Made by a program: the position numbers and the translations under genes. The notes beneath the pieces are model-generated. The model searched no databases and had not been told where the DNA came from. It was given only the letters and a program-made list of their open reading frames with translations. A stretch of DNA of 44,976 bases from Daldinia sp. FL1419 (taxonomy: Eukaryota > Ascomycota > Sordariomycetes > Xylariales > Hypoxylaceae), in assembly GCA_025201765.1 (NCBI GenBank), contig MU623549.1:1-44976 (forward strand), read 5' to 3'. Below are positions 30,111-42,003 of the stretch, piece by piece (within the stretch, counting starts at the first letter, position 1; every line of letters starts with the position of its first letter).

Positions 30111-33100
30111 GGTGAGGTTAGGTACGCCTGTACCCTTTTTCTTACCACATGGGAGGTACCAGGTTTAGGTAGCATAGGTACTAGGTAGTGTGTACTATGT
30201 AGCGTATTTTTTAGACCCAATTCCCAAGTTCATGGCAGGCAGGTACTTGAGATACGGTACGAATTCGAAGCCGTTTCCGTGTACCCCTTAAATGGTTCCC
30301 CCTTAGGAAGTAACTACCCCCAGGAACAGGGGGTTCCAATTAACGCTAAATAGAGCAGTTAAGATGAAAAAGGTACCATTTCTATATAAAGGCGTATGCA
30401 GAGATACTCTTATGAATAATTTACTTTGGGAATACAAATTTACACGTCCTGTCTCTTAAGAGTCAACCCATCCCTCACGCGACTTTGCCCGTAGTTTCAG
30501 ATCAGGGACAGACAAGCTATTTCCGCACGCGTTTTAAGTATTACTTCGTATAACTACGTACTTCCATTTATATATGCACGTAGGTATAATCGCAATTGCA
30601 AGCATCGGCAAGGAACATGTCGCTATAAGAGACCAATTGAGATTCGATTCGAGATTAAATAAGACATTTTAATAGCTGACAACAATTACGTATACTCAAA
30701 GTTCAGCCTCGTTTTTCTCGACGTTTGAACTCAATGGGCTTTCGTGAGCTTGATGGGATATCCGGTCCGCCAAGGTTCGGGAGACCCATTCAGCTGTTCC
30801 ACGGACCTCGCCCGACGCCTAAGATTACCTCCGGTACAATACAATGCCTAAACTAGAATTGGCAGTTAGCAGTAATTATAAAATTAAGACTGGGTTATTC
30901 ATACATAGGTATCTCAATATCTCAAAATTCGAATATGTACCTGGGTATTATACGTATGTATTATTGTTACGAGGGTTGGGAAGTGCCGTCGTCTACGCAG
31001 TTCAAAGAGCCCCATCGCCAACGTAATGGGTAAGACTTGGTGTCAATAGACATGGGGCCTACAGGGTCTAGACACGAGTTACAGATCGTCGAAAACATTA
31101 TGCGGATAGAATCAGGGGATATGGACCCTGCGATAGCAATGCACGCGAACCTCGCTAGTTAGGTTATTATCCATATACGCGAAAACGCGAAAAGGGATCC
31201 CGTCTTTGTCGTTGGAGTACGCACGCACAAACGAAACGGATAGCACTTTCATCATTGCTCTTTCCATGCATCTGCCTAGCAGGCTTCTACTATGTACGAT
31301 GCCCCAACGAAAGCTTCTACATATGTAATGAGACATGAGTGCGGTACGAGAGACGATCAATTGCCTATCCGTGGTTCAGAACAGGTCTAGCGGGTCCGGA
31401 CCATGAACGGTCATCTCGATTTGGGATCCCCTACGCCTGGAGGCTGGAACCGGACAGCCCAAGCCTAGCTGGCCTGGACCTAACCAGCTAGCCTTATCAA
31501 AAACTGTTCTGGTCTGTCGGTATCGCAAGTTATCGTTCGTCAATGGTGTCGAGACTAACGTGACCTAGACACACGCAATATTCTCCGCGCGTTAAGGGCG
31601 TTAAGAATCGCATATTGTGGATGCTAAGGATACATGGAGGTTCGCTCAGCTTTCGCCTGTGCGCCCTATGCCATATGAAACTCTGAAATCTCGTCGTATC
31701 ATCGTTGAACCCTCCCCCCGCATAGCCTCCTGCAATGTTGGCGGCTTCTGGCGGCAGAGACGCTGTGCCTTGCATATCAGCCATGCTGCCACGTCCGCCC
31801 TCTTTTTTATGTCTCCCCGGGTATAAGTCGCATCCATATCTGTGAAAGCTCTTCCTAAGCCTCCCGCATATTGAAAAGTTGCATATGCATGATTTACTAA
31901 TGTAGCTGTGTAGGCACATACATCCTACCCTATAAAATAAATACTATGTATGCTTACACATTTGAATTAGTTATATATTGTTTCAACCTCATTCATTCCT
32001 CCATCCCTTTTTCCTTTTATTTGTCTTTTTCAATATCGACTTCCATTTTACCTGCCCTCATCGCTACGTAAGAACCTAAACGTAGGTACCTATCTTCTTC
32101 CGTAAATGAAAACAGAAAAATGCAGCCAAGGAAAACCCCCTATTTTCCCAGTGGAAAAGAATTCCCCGATTGAAAAAAATAAAATAAAATAAGCCAGACA
32201 ACCCGTGTACTTCTCACCGTGCCCCACCCGAAGAGGCGGTCCCTGCGGTCACTGCTACGGCGCTACGGCAAGGTACCCGAGGTGCGCAATATATTAGCGC
32301 GAATGCAGTACGACCACGCAGAGATACGCTTCCTCCTGTAGGTACAAACTTAACCTAGAGTCGTAATAAAGATCTTTCCAATTTTATCGGTTCGCTCTCG
32401 TGGGAATTTACAACCACTACAACACTACGAATGGTAAACCGTGCCTTTTAGCTGTGCACATACAGCCATATTTCACACCTCCATCGTAGGAACGCTGCAC
32501 TCTTTATCCCATCGGTCACAACGCTACAAACGTTGGTGATACGTTATTTTAGTGGCTTTGTTTTAAAATCTTACTTTTTTGGTTATTAGTTACTATTTGT
32601 AGAATGACATATACTTAAAATAGTTAGTACACATGTACCCCTTAACCCTGAAATCGTGGAGCAAGCCAATTTGTCCTACATACCGCCAGTTGCGCTCATC
32701 ACAGCGATATGTGTGTATAACTTGTAAAAGGGTTAACTAACTATCTTAGTTAGAACTATTCTTCATTATGCTCGCATCACTTACATCGCTCATCCGCCAA
32801 GATTCGCCTCGCCTATTGATTTACTCGTCTCCAACTCAACAATATGAGGACCGAATACAAATATAGGCACAATCCCATCAGGCATTCGGTGCCATCTCAC
32901 TTTAGTCCACGTGCTACAAAGTTTTGCTATAGCTTATCCCACTGGGTCTGAACTCCTAGTTCAAGGCCCCAAGAAGACGTGTAGTATCTCATCCAAAACT
33001 AATATCGAGGGCAACCGGCCTATTTCCGGCCATGGCAATTACGAGGGAATGGCTTAGACGTTTAGTTATGTCATAACTTATTACGAGCGGCGTCAAGACT

Positions 33101-33455
33101 CAAGAGTTACTATGAAAAGATCGTCTCTATTTTAGAACTAGTGAATGATCAACTATGGCTTAGTTAGGGGAATCGGTCACCACATGTCATACTCACTCGG
33201 AGAAATGCCAACGAGACTCAAAATATTAGTTGTCGCCGACGTGTCCTTCAGAGAGGAACAGTCTATTCACGCGTGACGCGGTAACTAATCTCGGAAAGCA
33301 TCGTCCTGATTCCCATGAGCTTGACCGCCTTCCCCATGTCCAATCAGATTCTGCTCTGGATCCACCAGATCTATTCTCGCATGCTTCCCGCCGGACCCAG
33401 CGGTAAACCTCGCGCAGAGACCCAGCATCTAAGAAGAAACATTTGTTCCTACCGC
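30111..33455. other. Long intergenic region, no recognised gene
   Basis: More than 3 kb without a recognisable gene. GGTAC/TAGGTA short motifs cluster at 30115-30250. A minus-strand open frame at 31530-31919 (129 codons) is the longest; a stretch in it reads A-D-M-Q-G-T-A-S-L-P-P but I recognise no domain and its flanks look non-coding. An AT-rich unique stretch at about 31920-32210 contains A-runs and T/C-runs. A lncRNA or a fast-evolving small gene cannot be excluded. Confidence 0.5.
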
Positions 33456-35274
33456 TCAAGGCTTGCATCGTCCCATAAAGCGGGGATATAGGCAAGTCGT
33501 GCGGACAGTGTGCTGGTTAGCAATCCAAGCGAGGAATCGCTCAAGACCGAGACCGTATCCACCGTGGGGAGAAGTACCGTACCTATGTCAACAATTAGCT
33601 TGGAATCGAGATAATGGATTCTAAGGGGGAAACTCACTTGCGCTGGTCAGTGTACCAGTAGTAGTCTTTGGCGTCAATGCCCTGCTTCTTGTATGCGTCG
33701 AGAAGCTCTTCGTATCCTTCCATCCTCATACTGCCACCGACGATCTCACCGACACCCGGCATCAAGCAATCCACACTCTCCGTTACTCGTAAGTCCGAGG
33801 GGTCTTTCTTCATGTAGAAAGCTTTGATCTCCACAGGGAAATGCGTCAGGAAGATAGGTCGGTTAATGATGTCCGTCATTCTACGTTCAGCCGCCTCCGC
33901 AATATCATCTCCAAACACGTGAGGGTTGCCGTCCTCGTTCGGGATAGGGGGGTCTTGCGCGTTGAGCCAGTCAATGGCGTCGCTGTACTTCATGCGCAAA
34001 AAGGGTCGAGAGGGTTTCTGGAAACCGGGGTTAAGTTCTTTTAGGTGAGCGGCGATGACAGGGTTGGCGAAGACGATATCGATGACACGGCAGATGACTT
34101 CCTCAAGGTGCTCCAGTAGTTCGCTGAAGTTGATATAATCCAGTTCGGCCTCGATATGGGTGTACTCGGAAAGATGACGACGTGTCAAACTCTTCTCGGC
34201 TCGGAATGACTTCTCAATACAGTAGACGTCTCCAAGACTTGGGATGACAGTCTCGAGGTAGAGCTGGGACGACTGAGTCAAATAGGCCATTTCGTCGTAA
34301 TAGGGTGCGCTGAAAAGAGTCGCACCACCTTCGACCTGGGTTTGCACCAGGGCAGGGGGTGCGACCTTGGTGAGGTCGAGTTCCTCGTAAACTTTGGTGA
34401 ATGCACCCTCTACGGCTGCTCGAATCTTCATGAGGGCAGAAGCGTTCTCGCCTCGGAGGACTAGATGTCGGTTATCAAGCATCTGGGCATCCCATTGGTT
34501 CTGTTGGGACGAGACCTTGTTGGTGATGGCATCTTCGTCGCTTGGCGATGCGCCCAGAACCTCGTAGTAGTCCACGTGCAACTCTCGGTCGTCAGGGGCC
34601 GTCTGTCCGGCAGGGACCTTGCGCATCTCACCATACAGGGCAAGCGAAGTGCCTTGGGCGAAAGTAAGAGCATCGTAGGTCTTGGTTAGGTCACCAGCAG
34701 CCAAGATGCATTGTAATTGTCCGTATCCGTCGACTAAGGTGATGAAGGTGGCCTGCTTTTGTACTCGTAGACGATGGATTCTTCCAAAGACCTTAACCCG
34801 TGTACCCTTCTTATCGCCTTCTCCAAGCTCGATGTCTTTTCGGCTAATCTTGATCCTAATAGGCTTTGGTAGTGACTCATCCTGCTTGAGCACAATCTTC
34901 TTAGCAGCCTCGAGGTTCTGTAACCTCTGCTTCTTCGTCTCAGCCTCAGCGGCAGCTGCTTGTTGCTGCTTTTGGATCTTCTTCTTGTGGGCATCGAGGG
35001 CTCCTTGAGCTTTTTTAACGGCACTCTTGGCCGGCTCCTTCCAGAGGAGTCTTACGGAAGGGTCTTCGTCGGGGCCAACAGGACCAGTTTCTGAGGCTCG
35101 AGTCTGGTATTGAGGTGTAGGCTTCTCGAAGTTCTGGATATAGGCGTAGGCCAAGGACTTGTAGGGCTTGAACTCGGAGCCGTCTGCAGTCTCGTCGTCC
35201 TTACCCGCGTCAGTGTCGACGTAGCACTTTTCGTCGTTCTTGACCCGTTGGGCCAATTCTTGGACGGCAGACAT
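33456..35274 (-). CDS. DPS1: Aspartyl-tRNA synthetase, cytoplasmic
   Basis: Exons 33638-35274 and 33456-33582 join across a 55-nt intron (donor GTGAGT, acceptor CATAG) to 587 residues. The N-terminal extension is Lys/Ala/Gln-rich and helical (about residues 85-135), the tRNA-binding appendix of eukaryotic AspRS. An OB-fold anticodon-binding domain follows (V-F-G-R-I-H-R-L-R-V). The class II catalytic domain shows motif 2 as F-R-A-E-K-S near residue 356 with R-R-H-L-S-E-Y-T-H-I-E-A-E. Motif 3, G-L-G-L-E-R-F-L, is encoded only in the second exon. The enzyme attaches Asp to tRNA-Asp in the cytosol. Without splicing the protein would stop after D-Q-R-K and lack motif 3, so the intron is essential. 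A TGACTCA site lies upstream. Confidence 0.96.
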
Positions 35275-36649
35275 GATTGCGCTAATTTTGACGGGAAATC
35301 CCCGTTATAATCCCAAAAGCTATGAGTTGCGCGACCGCGAGACTGCGTCAATGTTTGGGTTACCAGATCTAATTCGCAGATACGAAGGTGGGATGTATGT
35401 GAAAGCTGAACTGAATTAGTGGGCTTGTGAAATCGATGGTGGGCTTTGGTGGGCTGTGGTGGGGTAAGATCAAATTATCAAAAATTCAGGTCCCAGTGGT
35501 AGATTTCCCTTTTGATGGCGGGGAAGGTCAAACTAGTAACCTAGATATCGTATCTCAAAGTGTCGATAAGAAGTATATGTTCGTTCAACTTCACTTGTTC
35601 TTTTCTTTTCCCGTTTTTTTGAGTCCTTGAATTGAGTTTCCCCAAATTGAGTTCGCTAGCCCCGATATCTATTTGTACTGCTACTAAATCACTCTGGTAC
35701 CTTTATTTTCGGTTGACTCACGCCTTCTCCGATAACTTTACTTATATTGGTATCAGTTTCAGAAGCTCAGACTGTTGCACATTTAGATAAGCAAACCCAA
35801 GGTTGGGACATAGCAAGAAAATAAGATACAATATCCCCCTTTGGAATATTCTACATCGGCCTTTCCTTAAAGAAGTAAAAAAAAAAAAAAAAATTTTTTG
35901 AATAACCAAAGTTCGTTGCCAAAAACTAAAGAGGTTTATTTGAGGCTGTCTCTTGCTTCTTCGAGCATAAGTATTAACCTATATAACTAGGTACATACCT
36001 AGGTACCCAAGGGCCCTCCCCATGCTTTTCTTATCTCTCTAAGCTGGGGTCTGTACTTCCTGTTTCACCATAATTACCCTTATTAACCATGTACCTAGGT
36101 AGATATGACTGATCTAGGTTAGGTAGTCTGCGATATCGGCAACTGCATACTTCGTAGTTAGCGGTAAATTTACTAAGGTTACTGAGGTAGTATCGATTGA
36201 TCTTGATGATACCAATAGACCCATCCACAAAACCACAATATTGGCAATGAGAATGTCAGTTTCCTAAATATAGAATTTCTTACGTCGGTGTGCTGATAAG
36301 TCAAGATAGCCTATTTATTCAATACGCATCCAGCCTGAATATTATTATATTAGATTCACCTTCATGGGATGTCGAGATATATGTGAAATCGTTTCATTAG
36401 AAGCGTGGCTTATGGCAACCTTCTCTCAAGAATCCAGAGATTACGAGAACCTCAGTGTCGTTATCCACCCAGGATTCCCAAGCACAACGACTCTGTCGCG
36501 TCGTTGTCGAGCTGGCCGTCTCATAACTTCTAGCTCGAATTGATTTCCAAACGCAATTCGAGATTTCAGTTACCCCTTTTCCCAGCACGCTCGAGGCAAA
36601 GCAGCTTTGTAGTATATACATCCCTCGATACCATCCTCCTTATCTACAC
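35275..36649 (-). promoter_or_regulatory. AspRS upstream region and agmatinase 3' region
   Basis: 1375 bases between the AspRS start and the agmatinase stop, both on the minus strand. The part next to AspRS has a GGTGGGCT-type repeat at 35436-35464 and a Gcn4-type TGACTCA at 35714-35720. An A-tract of about 16 bases (35877-35892) followed by T's lies further out. Short palindromes CTAGGTACATACCTAGGTAC (from about 35988) and ACCTAGGTAG (36092) occur. No gene is seen. Confidence 0.55.
35714..35720. promoter_or_regulatory. Candidate Gcn4/CPC-1 site (TGACTCA)
   Basis: A perfect TGACTCA lies about 440 bp upstream of the AspRS start codon. Gcn4 (CPC-1 in Neurospora) binds this motif and activates amino-acid biosynthesis and several aminoacyl-tRNA synthetase genes on starvation. 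A 7-bp match can occur by chance (another is at 40527), so this is a candidate only. Confidence 0.4.
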
Positions 36650-38153
36650 CTACAACTCCTTCATAAACATCTCTCCCTCCATAGTCGCCCCTGTCTTCCC
36701 CATCTCGTTCAACCCCTTCTTCACCATACTGCTCAACACCTCAAACACAACCTGCGCCGCTGCCAACGCCGTCTCCTCCCCAGCACCCTGATACGCCGGC
36801 GCAACTTCCACCACATCCGCCCCTACGAGGTTCAACTCCTCGATCCCCCTCAATATCCGAATTAGCTCTCTCGTCGTCCACCCTCCTGGCTCCGGTGTCC
36901 CCGTCCCCGGCGCGAACGCCGGATCCAACACGTCGATGTCCACCGACAAATACACCGGGTCTTCGGTTCCTAACGTCTCCATGATACTATCTATAATCCC
37001 CTTGGTCCCCAAATCATCCACGTCGTCCGCACTAATCCTAACCCAGTTCTGCGCATCGTCATCCTCGTAATCCCCTAACCCAGCCAACCGCGTTCGCAAG
37101 CCAGCGTGCACGCTCGGCACTCCTGTCCCATTCGCAATCAGCCCTTCCTCTCCAGCCAGGTAAAACATGGACCCGTGCGTGAACCGCGACTGCTCCGAGG
37201 CCCAGTAGCTCGGGTACTTGGCCGGGTGCCAGGTGTCGAGGTGCGCGTCGAAGTGGAGCACGCGCAGCGGGCCGTGAGCCGCGTACGCTGCTCGTAGCGC
37301 CGGTAGGGAGAGGCTGTGATCGCCGCCTAGGGTGACGATCTTGGGGCGCGGGTGCAAAGCCGGTGAAGATGGAGGCCGCGCTCCGAGCTCTGTGAACGCA
37401 GCTGTCATCTGCTTTACCGCTACCGCGTTGTCCACCGGCACCACGGGAATGTCCCCGCAGTCGAGGATCCGCGCCCAGCTCGCGTACGGGTTGATTCCGG
37501 CCCGTGGATTGAACCCCCGGAAGGAGGTCTGCCGTGCCGAAGCCGCGCGGATAGCACGGGGTCCGAAACGGGCACCTGGTGCGTTGTCTGCTTAGCGGTA
37601 TGGCTCGGGGGCAAAGGTAAAGATGGGTTCTGAAGTGAACTGGACTTACCAGGTCGATAACTCACGGCTGTGTCGAAGGGAGCACCAATGATGGCGATAT
37701 CAAATAGCTCGCTCGGTGTTGTGAGACACTTGTGATATTCCAGGTGGGCGAACGTCGCAATACCCGTAAACCCCCACTATACGCGGTAAGTTGTTAATAC
37801 ACATTTGCGATTCGGTAGGCTGGTTAAATATATAATTGAAAATCATTGCTATATCTGAGGACCGGGAGATCATGATATTCACTCCCTTTCGCGTAGATAA
37901 CGTCTCATGTTTGAAAATGTATTGGCTTTCGACATATTCAGCCGGCAATTCTGACTGGTTTTTGTCGTATATCACATATACTATAGTTAAAATAATGAGA
38001 TGTCGTTTTACACACCTCTGCCCCCCATTTCCTCTCTAATTCGTCGAGTTCTTCCTGAGTCCATTCTCTAACCTGATGGTCATGACCGCCGCAGGCCTGG
38101 GCGAGTGTCGAGAAGCAACTCAAAGCAAGGAAAACGAGGGGTTTCGATCTCAT
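36650..38153 (-). CDS. Agmatinase-type ureohydrolase with signal peptide
   Basis: Exons 38016-38153, 37650-37776 and 36650-37575 join in frame to 396 residues. Introns are 239 nt (donor GTGTGT, acceptor ATAG) and 74 nt (GTAAGT, CCAG). Residues 1-20 (M-R-S-K-P-L-V-F-L-A-L-S) form a signal peptide ending A-Q-A, and the codon is the first in-frame ATG. Ureohydrolase hallmarks follow: G-A-R-F-G-P-R-A-I-R at 89-98, G-G-D-H-S at 172-176, D-A-H-L-D at 198-202 and S-V-D-I-D-V-L-D-P at 299-307. The predicted binuclear Mn ligands are His175, Asp198, His200, Asp202, Asp301 and Asp303, all present. The family hydrolyses agmatine, guanidinobutyrate or similar guanidines to urea and an amine. Fungal members with secretion signals are common, and the exact substrate is open. 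Several GATA motifs lie upstream. Confidence 0.93.
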
Positions 38154-38660
38154 TACGTCGTCTATCTCTCCCTTTGTATGGAATTCAGGGATGGAGGGGG
38201 TATGTAAATGCAAGGCGAATGCAGGCTGCAGGCAAACGATGGCAAATCTAGAGGTCGCAGAGGAAGATCCCGCAGCAAGTATAAAACGTGGAATCTTGGA
38301 AGAAGTTTACATCTGGATAGATACAAGAGATAAAACTACGATATGATATCTTAGGTAGGTAGGTAGGTAGGTATGTATTACTCTATAGATACCTTTCTAT
38401 TATCTATCTTCAGCTCTGTTATACCCACGCCGGAGCGGAGTAGATAAGCAGCCAGCTTTCTCGGCAGCGGTCCGGAGCGAACCCAAGATAAAAAAGTCGT
38501 CGCAGGTATGCGAGCTGAATTCGATTGGTCGTGGTGCTTCCCCAAAGCGATGTAACCTTGGGAGCTAGGTAGAGGTATGCGCAGGAGTCCCCGGCTCCGG
38601 CGATAGGTAGCGTTTCTTTTTGCAGCAAAGCTAAGAGGCCGTGGGCCGTGGGCGTTCTGC
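38154..38660 (-). promoter_or_regulatory. Agmatinase upstream region with clustered GATA motifs
   Basis: The sequence contains six HGATAR motifs: AGATAA at 38328, 38442 and 38486, AGATAA and AGATAG overlapping in reverse at 38400-38409, and CGATAG at 38601. AreA/NIT-2-type nitrogen regulators bind clustered HGATAR sites in ascomycetes. A TAGG tetranucleotide run lies inside this segment. The functional reading is inference. Confidence 0.4.
38352..38373. repeat. (TAGG)n microsatellite
   Basis: Five TAGG units followed by TA lie in the agmatinase upstream region. They belong to the same TAGGTA-rich sequence family seen in the other intergenic regions. Confidence 0.85.
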
Positions 38661-38771
38661 AACGAGCTCCCGAGGTATGGTACAATACCTACCCAAGGTA
38701 CCTAGGTATGTAGCAGGTCTTTTCCCTGAATCGACACGCATAAACTTGGAGTGCATATGTGTAGGTACATA

Positions 38772-38797
38772 TGTGTGTGTGTGTGTGTGTGTGTGTG
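38772..38797. repeat. (TG)13 microsatellite
   Basis: Thirteen uninterrupted TG dinucleotides. Likely polymorphic between strains. Confidence 0.9.
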
Positions 38798-39460
38798 GTG
38801 GCGTGTAGGATACGATACCACTTGGGTTAGTTTTCACTTTTGCGTCTCGTACAAGGACAACAGAAAAAAAAAAACCAAAAGAAACAAAAAAAGAAACAAA
38901 AAAAAACCAGCAGCGCTCGAGGACCCCACGTTTCATTCTTCGACGGCTGGGTAGAATTAGTGAGGTGTCATATGCGGGTTGAAACAATACGTTGGCGTTC
39001 TTTTTATCGTTCAACCTCTTAGCCTATGGCGGCATGTCTCATTTCATAATTCTGCCTTGCCCTTGGGACCTTGTTTTTCTTTTTTCTTTTCTTTTATTTT
39101 TTTTCTTTTCTTCTTCTTTTCTTCTTCTCTTGTTCTCGCAAGCCATGCCATCATCCCGACGTTGTCTCAGACACCTCGTTTTCTTTCGTATTAGGGCAGA
39201 AAAGCTGGGTCAAAGTCGACCCGATAGTTATTTTTAATTATATATCCGTAATGAGCTGACGATGCGCAGATGGCGGCTTGTTTAATTTTTATTCTCCCCT
39301 TCTAAAACCTGCTTGTCGGACATGCTGTTGGTAGCACTTACAGGATTCCGCCTACATTTAGCCGTCTCATCCTACCCGTAAGACATAAGATCTGTCCGAC
39401 TTGAAAGCTTGTTACCTACCTAGGTAGGTAGGTTAGTTACTATGTAGCTACCTAACAGTT

Positions 39461-39487
39461 AGAAGCAAGAAGCAAGAAGCAAGAAAC
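39461..39487. repeat. 7-bp tandem repeat AGAAGCA
   Basis: Three perfect units and a partial fourth, directly downstream of a TAGGTA-type palindrome. No functional indication. Confidence 0.8.
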
Positions 39488-40957
39488 GTATATCAAATAA
39501 AATAAGAACCTATACAGCCTTCCAAGCTTCCATGATCTTTCTTTTCGTCAGCTCGTTTCTAACCACCCGTAGGTAATTGGTAACCGGCAATTGCCTCACC
39601 CGGGGATCTAAGCTTATACATATAAAACTGCTACTAGCCATGTACCTAATTACAATTGCATGCGGGTCTAATAAATGGCTGCAGTAGTGTGCGTATGCGA
39701 ATTCACAAGCACATCGACATCGCTATGTAGCTACACCGAGGCAGACTTTTTGCGGGTTTTATTTTTTATTTTTTTATTTTTTTATCCAACAAAGAGTAAA
39801 GAGTAAAGAAAAAGAAGATATAGTTATTAAAAATCGAAAGTACCTAGAATTACACAAGTGGAAACCAAGCCTTCAAAACCCAAAAGCCCTATATCCAATG
39901 CATGTGGCACTTGTAGGGCTATGCAGTCTTTACGGGTCAGTTCCGACTTGTGCTACGAAAATTATACATACCTCCTAAATATATATATATAAGAAAACAT
40001 AGCCATCATGCGTGGACGTGGCCCTCCATCTACATATAGTATACCTGACCGAGACATTGAGCTATGCCACGTAGTTTGCTGTCATACGGATTTAGATGGG
40101 ATATGAGAGTGTAATCGGTAGAAGTCGGGCATTTTTCACCCGTCGTCAATGTTTCCTTCCTTATTTGGGGTCAAGCAGACAAAAGCAAGTCGAGTGAGGC
40201 ATGTGAGACTTCGGTAGTCGTAGCCGGGGACAATAAGAACCAAACAAAAAGCAGGAAGAAAAAAAAAAGGAAGTCTCGCGAGAAACACTCAAAACTTATA
40301 TGGAACCTATATGGATATAAGATAGTCACATTTTTTTTTAAAAAAAAGGGATCATTGAAAAAGTGTCACAAGACGGTGTTATTGGCAAGATAGACGATCA
40401 AATCAATTCAGATGCACTCCGATCGCCAAACAATCCTATCAAAGTCCTGCCTGCGTTCATGAATTTCCCCTCCAAACCCTGGCTGCTAGAAAGTAGTAAA
40501 AAGAGAAAACAGAATCGGGGCCAATATGACTCAAGTTCTTGTCCAGAGGGAAAGTAGTCGGTGCCATTTGCCTCTCATCTTGAGGATAGGCCCTCGTCCG
40601 CCGTCGGCGTATCTGTCTATATTCCGGACCTCAAGAACTTTCCGGACTGTAAAGAGGCTTCTTCTGCCTCGGATAGGCTAGAACTGGAGCCCTTGTACGG
40701 GCATCTCTGGCCTAGCTGCTCCAATGGTACCTCACTTGGGCGGTATGCTTCCGCGCGTAGTTGATTCATTCTGAATCCTATCCACTTGTGCTATCACAAG
40801 CGTACATGTCTAAAAAATCGCCTATTACGAGAAATGCAGATGCCGTGGGAAAAGTCCAAAATAGCATGTCCCTATACCTTCCAATGCTTGATCGAGCCTG
40901 TACTCGTGCTCGATGAATGAAGGAGGAAATGCCTATGGCTTGTCCAACTGAACGGCA

Positions 40958-42003
40958 TTAAAGAATCAAGCACTTGTGGGGCTTCTTCTTCGGCGCCGGG
41001 GGTTCTAGCGCTGCAACGATGGCCTGTGGGAATAATCAGCATCCAATTTGTTTGCCCAGGAGAAAATTTGACAAACCTCGTCGAATACGTCCTTCAACTT
41101 GTACTGAGTGAGGGCGCTACACTCTACGTACTTGACCGCACCGAGTTCCTTAGCCATTCGTTCTCCGTCTTCCTTGCGCACCGGTTGCATCTTCTGCTTA
41201 GCAAGCTTCTCCCGGACACTGGCGTCATCTCTCAAATCTGTCTGAGTGCCGACGATAAGGCAGGGTACGCCAGGGCAGTGATGATGAACCTCAGGGAACC
41301 ACTTCTCGCGAACGTTTTCGAAGGAGGCTGGCGATGTGACGCTGAAACACACTAAGAAGACATCGGTCTGGGGGTATGATAGGGGTCGTAGACGATCGTA
41401 ATCTTCTTGACCGGCAGTATCGAATAATCCAAGAGTATAAGGCTCATCTCCTATCCTACGAGGAAGGAAAGTCAGCCTTGGTCCATGCCGACCTCAAATC
41501 CGTACTACACAATCCCAATTGGCCGTTTGACCAGTACAATCTGAGCCCATCAAGGGTCGCTATTTGGATTGGACGGGGAACACGATTCGAAATCTCGTAT
41601 TGGAACTCACATGACCGTGACTGCATAGTTGTCGAATACCGTCGGGACGTATTCAGAGGGGAATTTGTTGGTTGTGTAGCTGATGAGCAAGCAAGTCTTG
41701 CCGACGGCACCATCACCAACAACCACACACCTACAAAATCAATATATTAGCAACTTGCCCTTCCAAGATAGGGACAGATACATAATTAGACAAGTATAGG
41801 GGAGCAATGACGCGTATATACGTGTGATAGTACAGAATATATGTGTATGAAGTATAAGGGAGTCGCACGTCGTGAAGACATGTCTATAACGTAGTCGCGC
41901 CTTGACATAGGGGACGGTATCGGAATAGATGATGATATAAATACGACCAGGAGGGATAGATAAAGAAAATACTATAAACTAACTTGATCGTTGCAACCAC
42001 CAT
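40958..42003 (-). CDS. cdc42: Rho-family GTPase Cdc42
   Basis: Four exons, 41984-42003, 41611-41730, 41077-41455 and 40958-41023, join in frame to 194 residues. Introns are 253, 155 and 53 nt with donors GTTAGT, GTGAGT and GTTTGT. The P-loop G-D-G-A-V-G-K-T is at 12-19, switch I includes Y-V-P-T-V-F-D-N-Y, switch II begins D-T-A-G-Q-E at 59-64, and the base-binding motif is T-Q-T-D (117-120) with S-A-L later. The tail P-K-K-K-P-H-K-C-L-I-L has a basic patch and a CAAX box ending in Leu, predicting geranylgeranylation and membrane attachment. T-Q-x-D and the sequence V-E-C-S-A-L-T-Q identify Cdc42 rather than Rac or Rho1. Cdc42 controls polarity, hyphal tip growth and septation through formin and PAK effectors. 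Every catalytic residue is intact. Confidence 0.96.

Larger units (their letters stand above)
38661..40957. other. Long intergenic region, no recognised gene
   Basis: No conserved coding sequence is visible over about 2.3 kb. Contents are low-complexity: a (TG)13 run at 38772-38797, A-rich runs at 38862-38906, a T/C-rich run at 39073-39132, a TACCTACCTAGGTAGGTAGG palindrome near 39413, a 7-bp repeat (AGAAGCA) at 39461-39482, and T-runs near 39765-39785. Plus-strand open frames at 40363-40557 and 40561-40764 have no recognised motif and probably fall in or near the cdc42 3' region. Confidence 0.55.

Noticed and set aside
31530..31919. 129-codon minus-strand open frame, possible small gene
   Set aside because: No recognised motif, overlapping open frames on both strands, no clear introns; kept only as a note within the intergenic entry.
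38631..39259. Several open frames around (TG)n, A-runs and T/C-runs
   Set aside because: Products are homopolymeric (T-H repeats, K-rich, F-rich) and arise from simple sequence.
40363..40764. Two consecutive plus-strand open frames downstream of cdc42
   Set aside because: Separated by a stop with no plausible intron and no known domain; probably chance.
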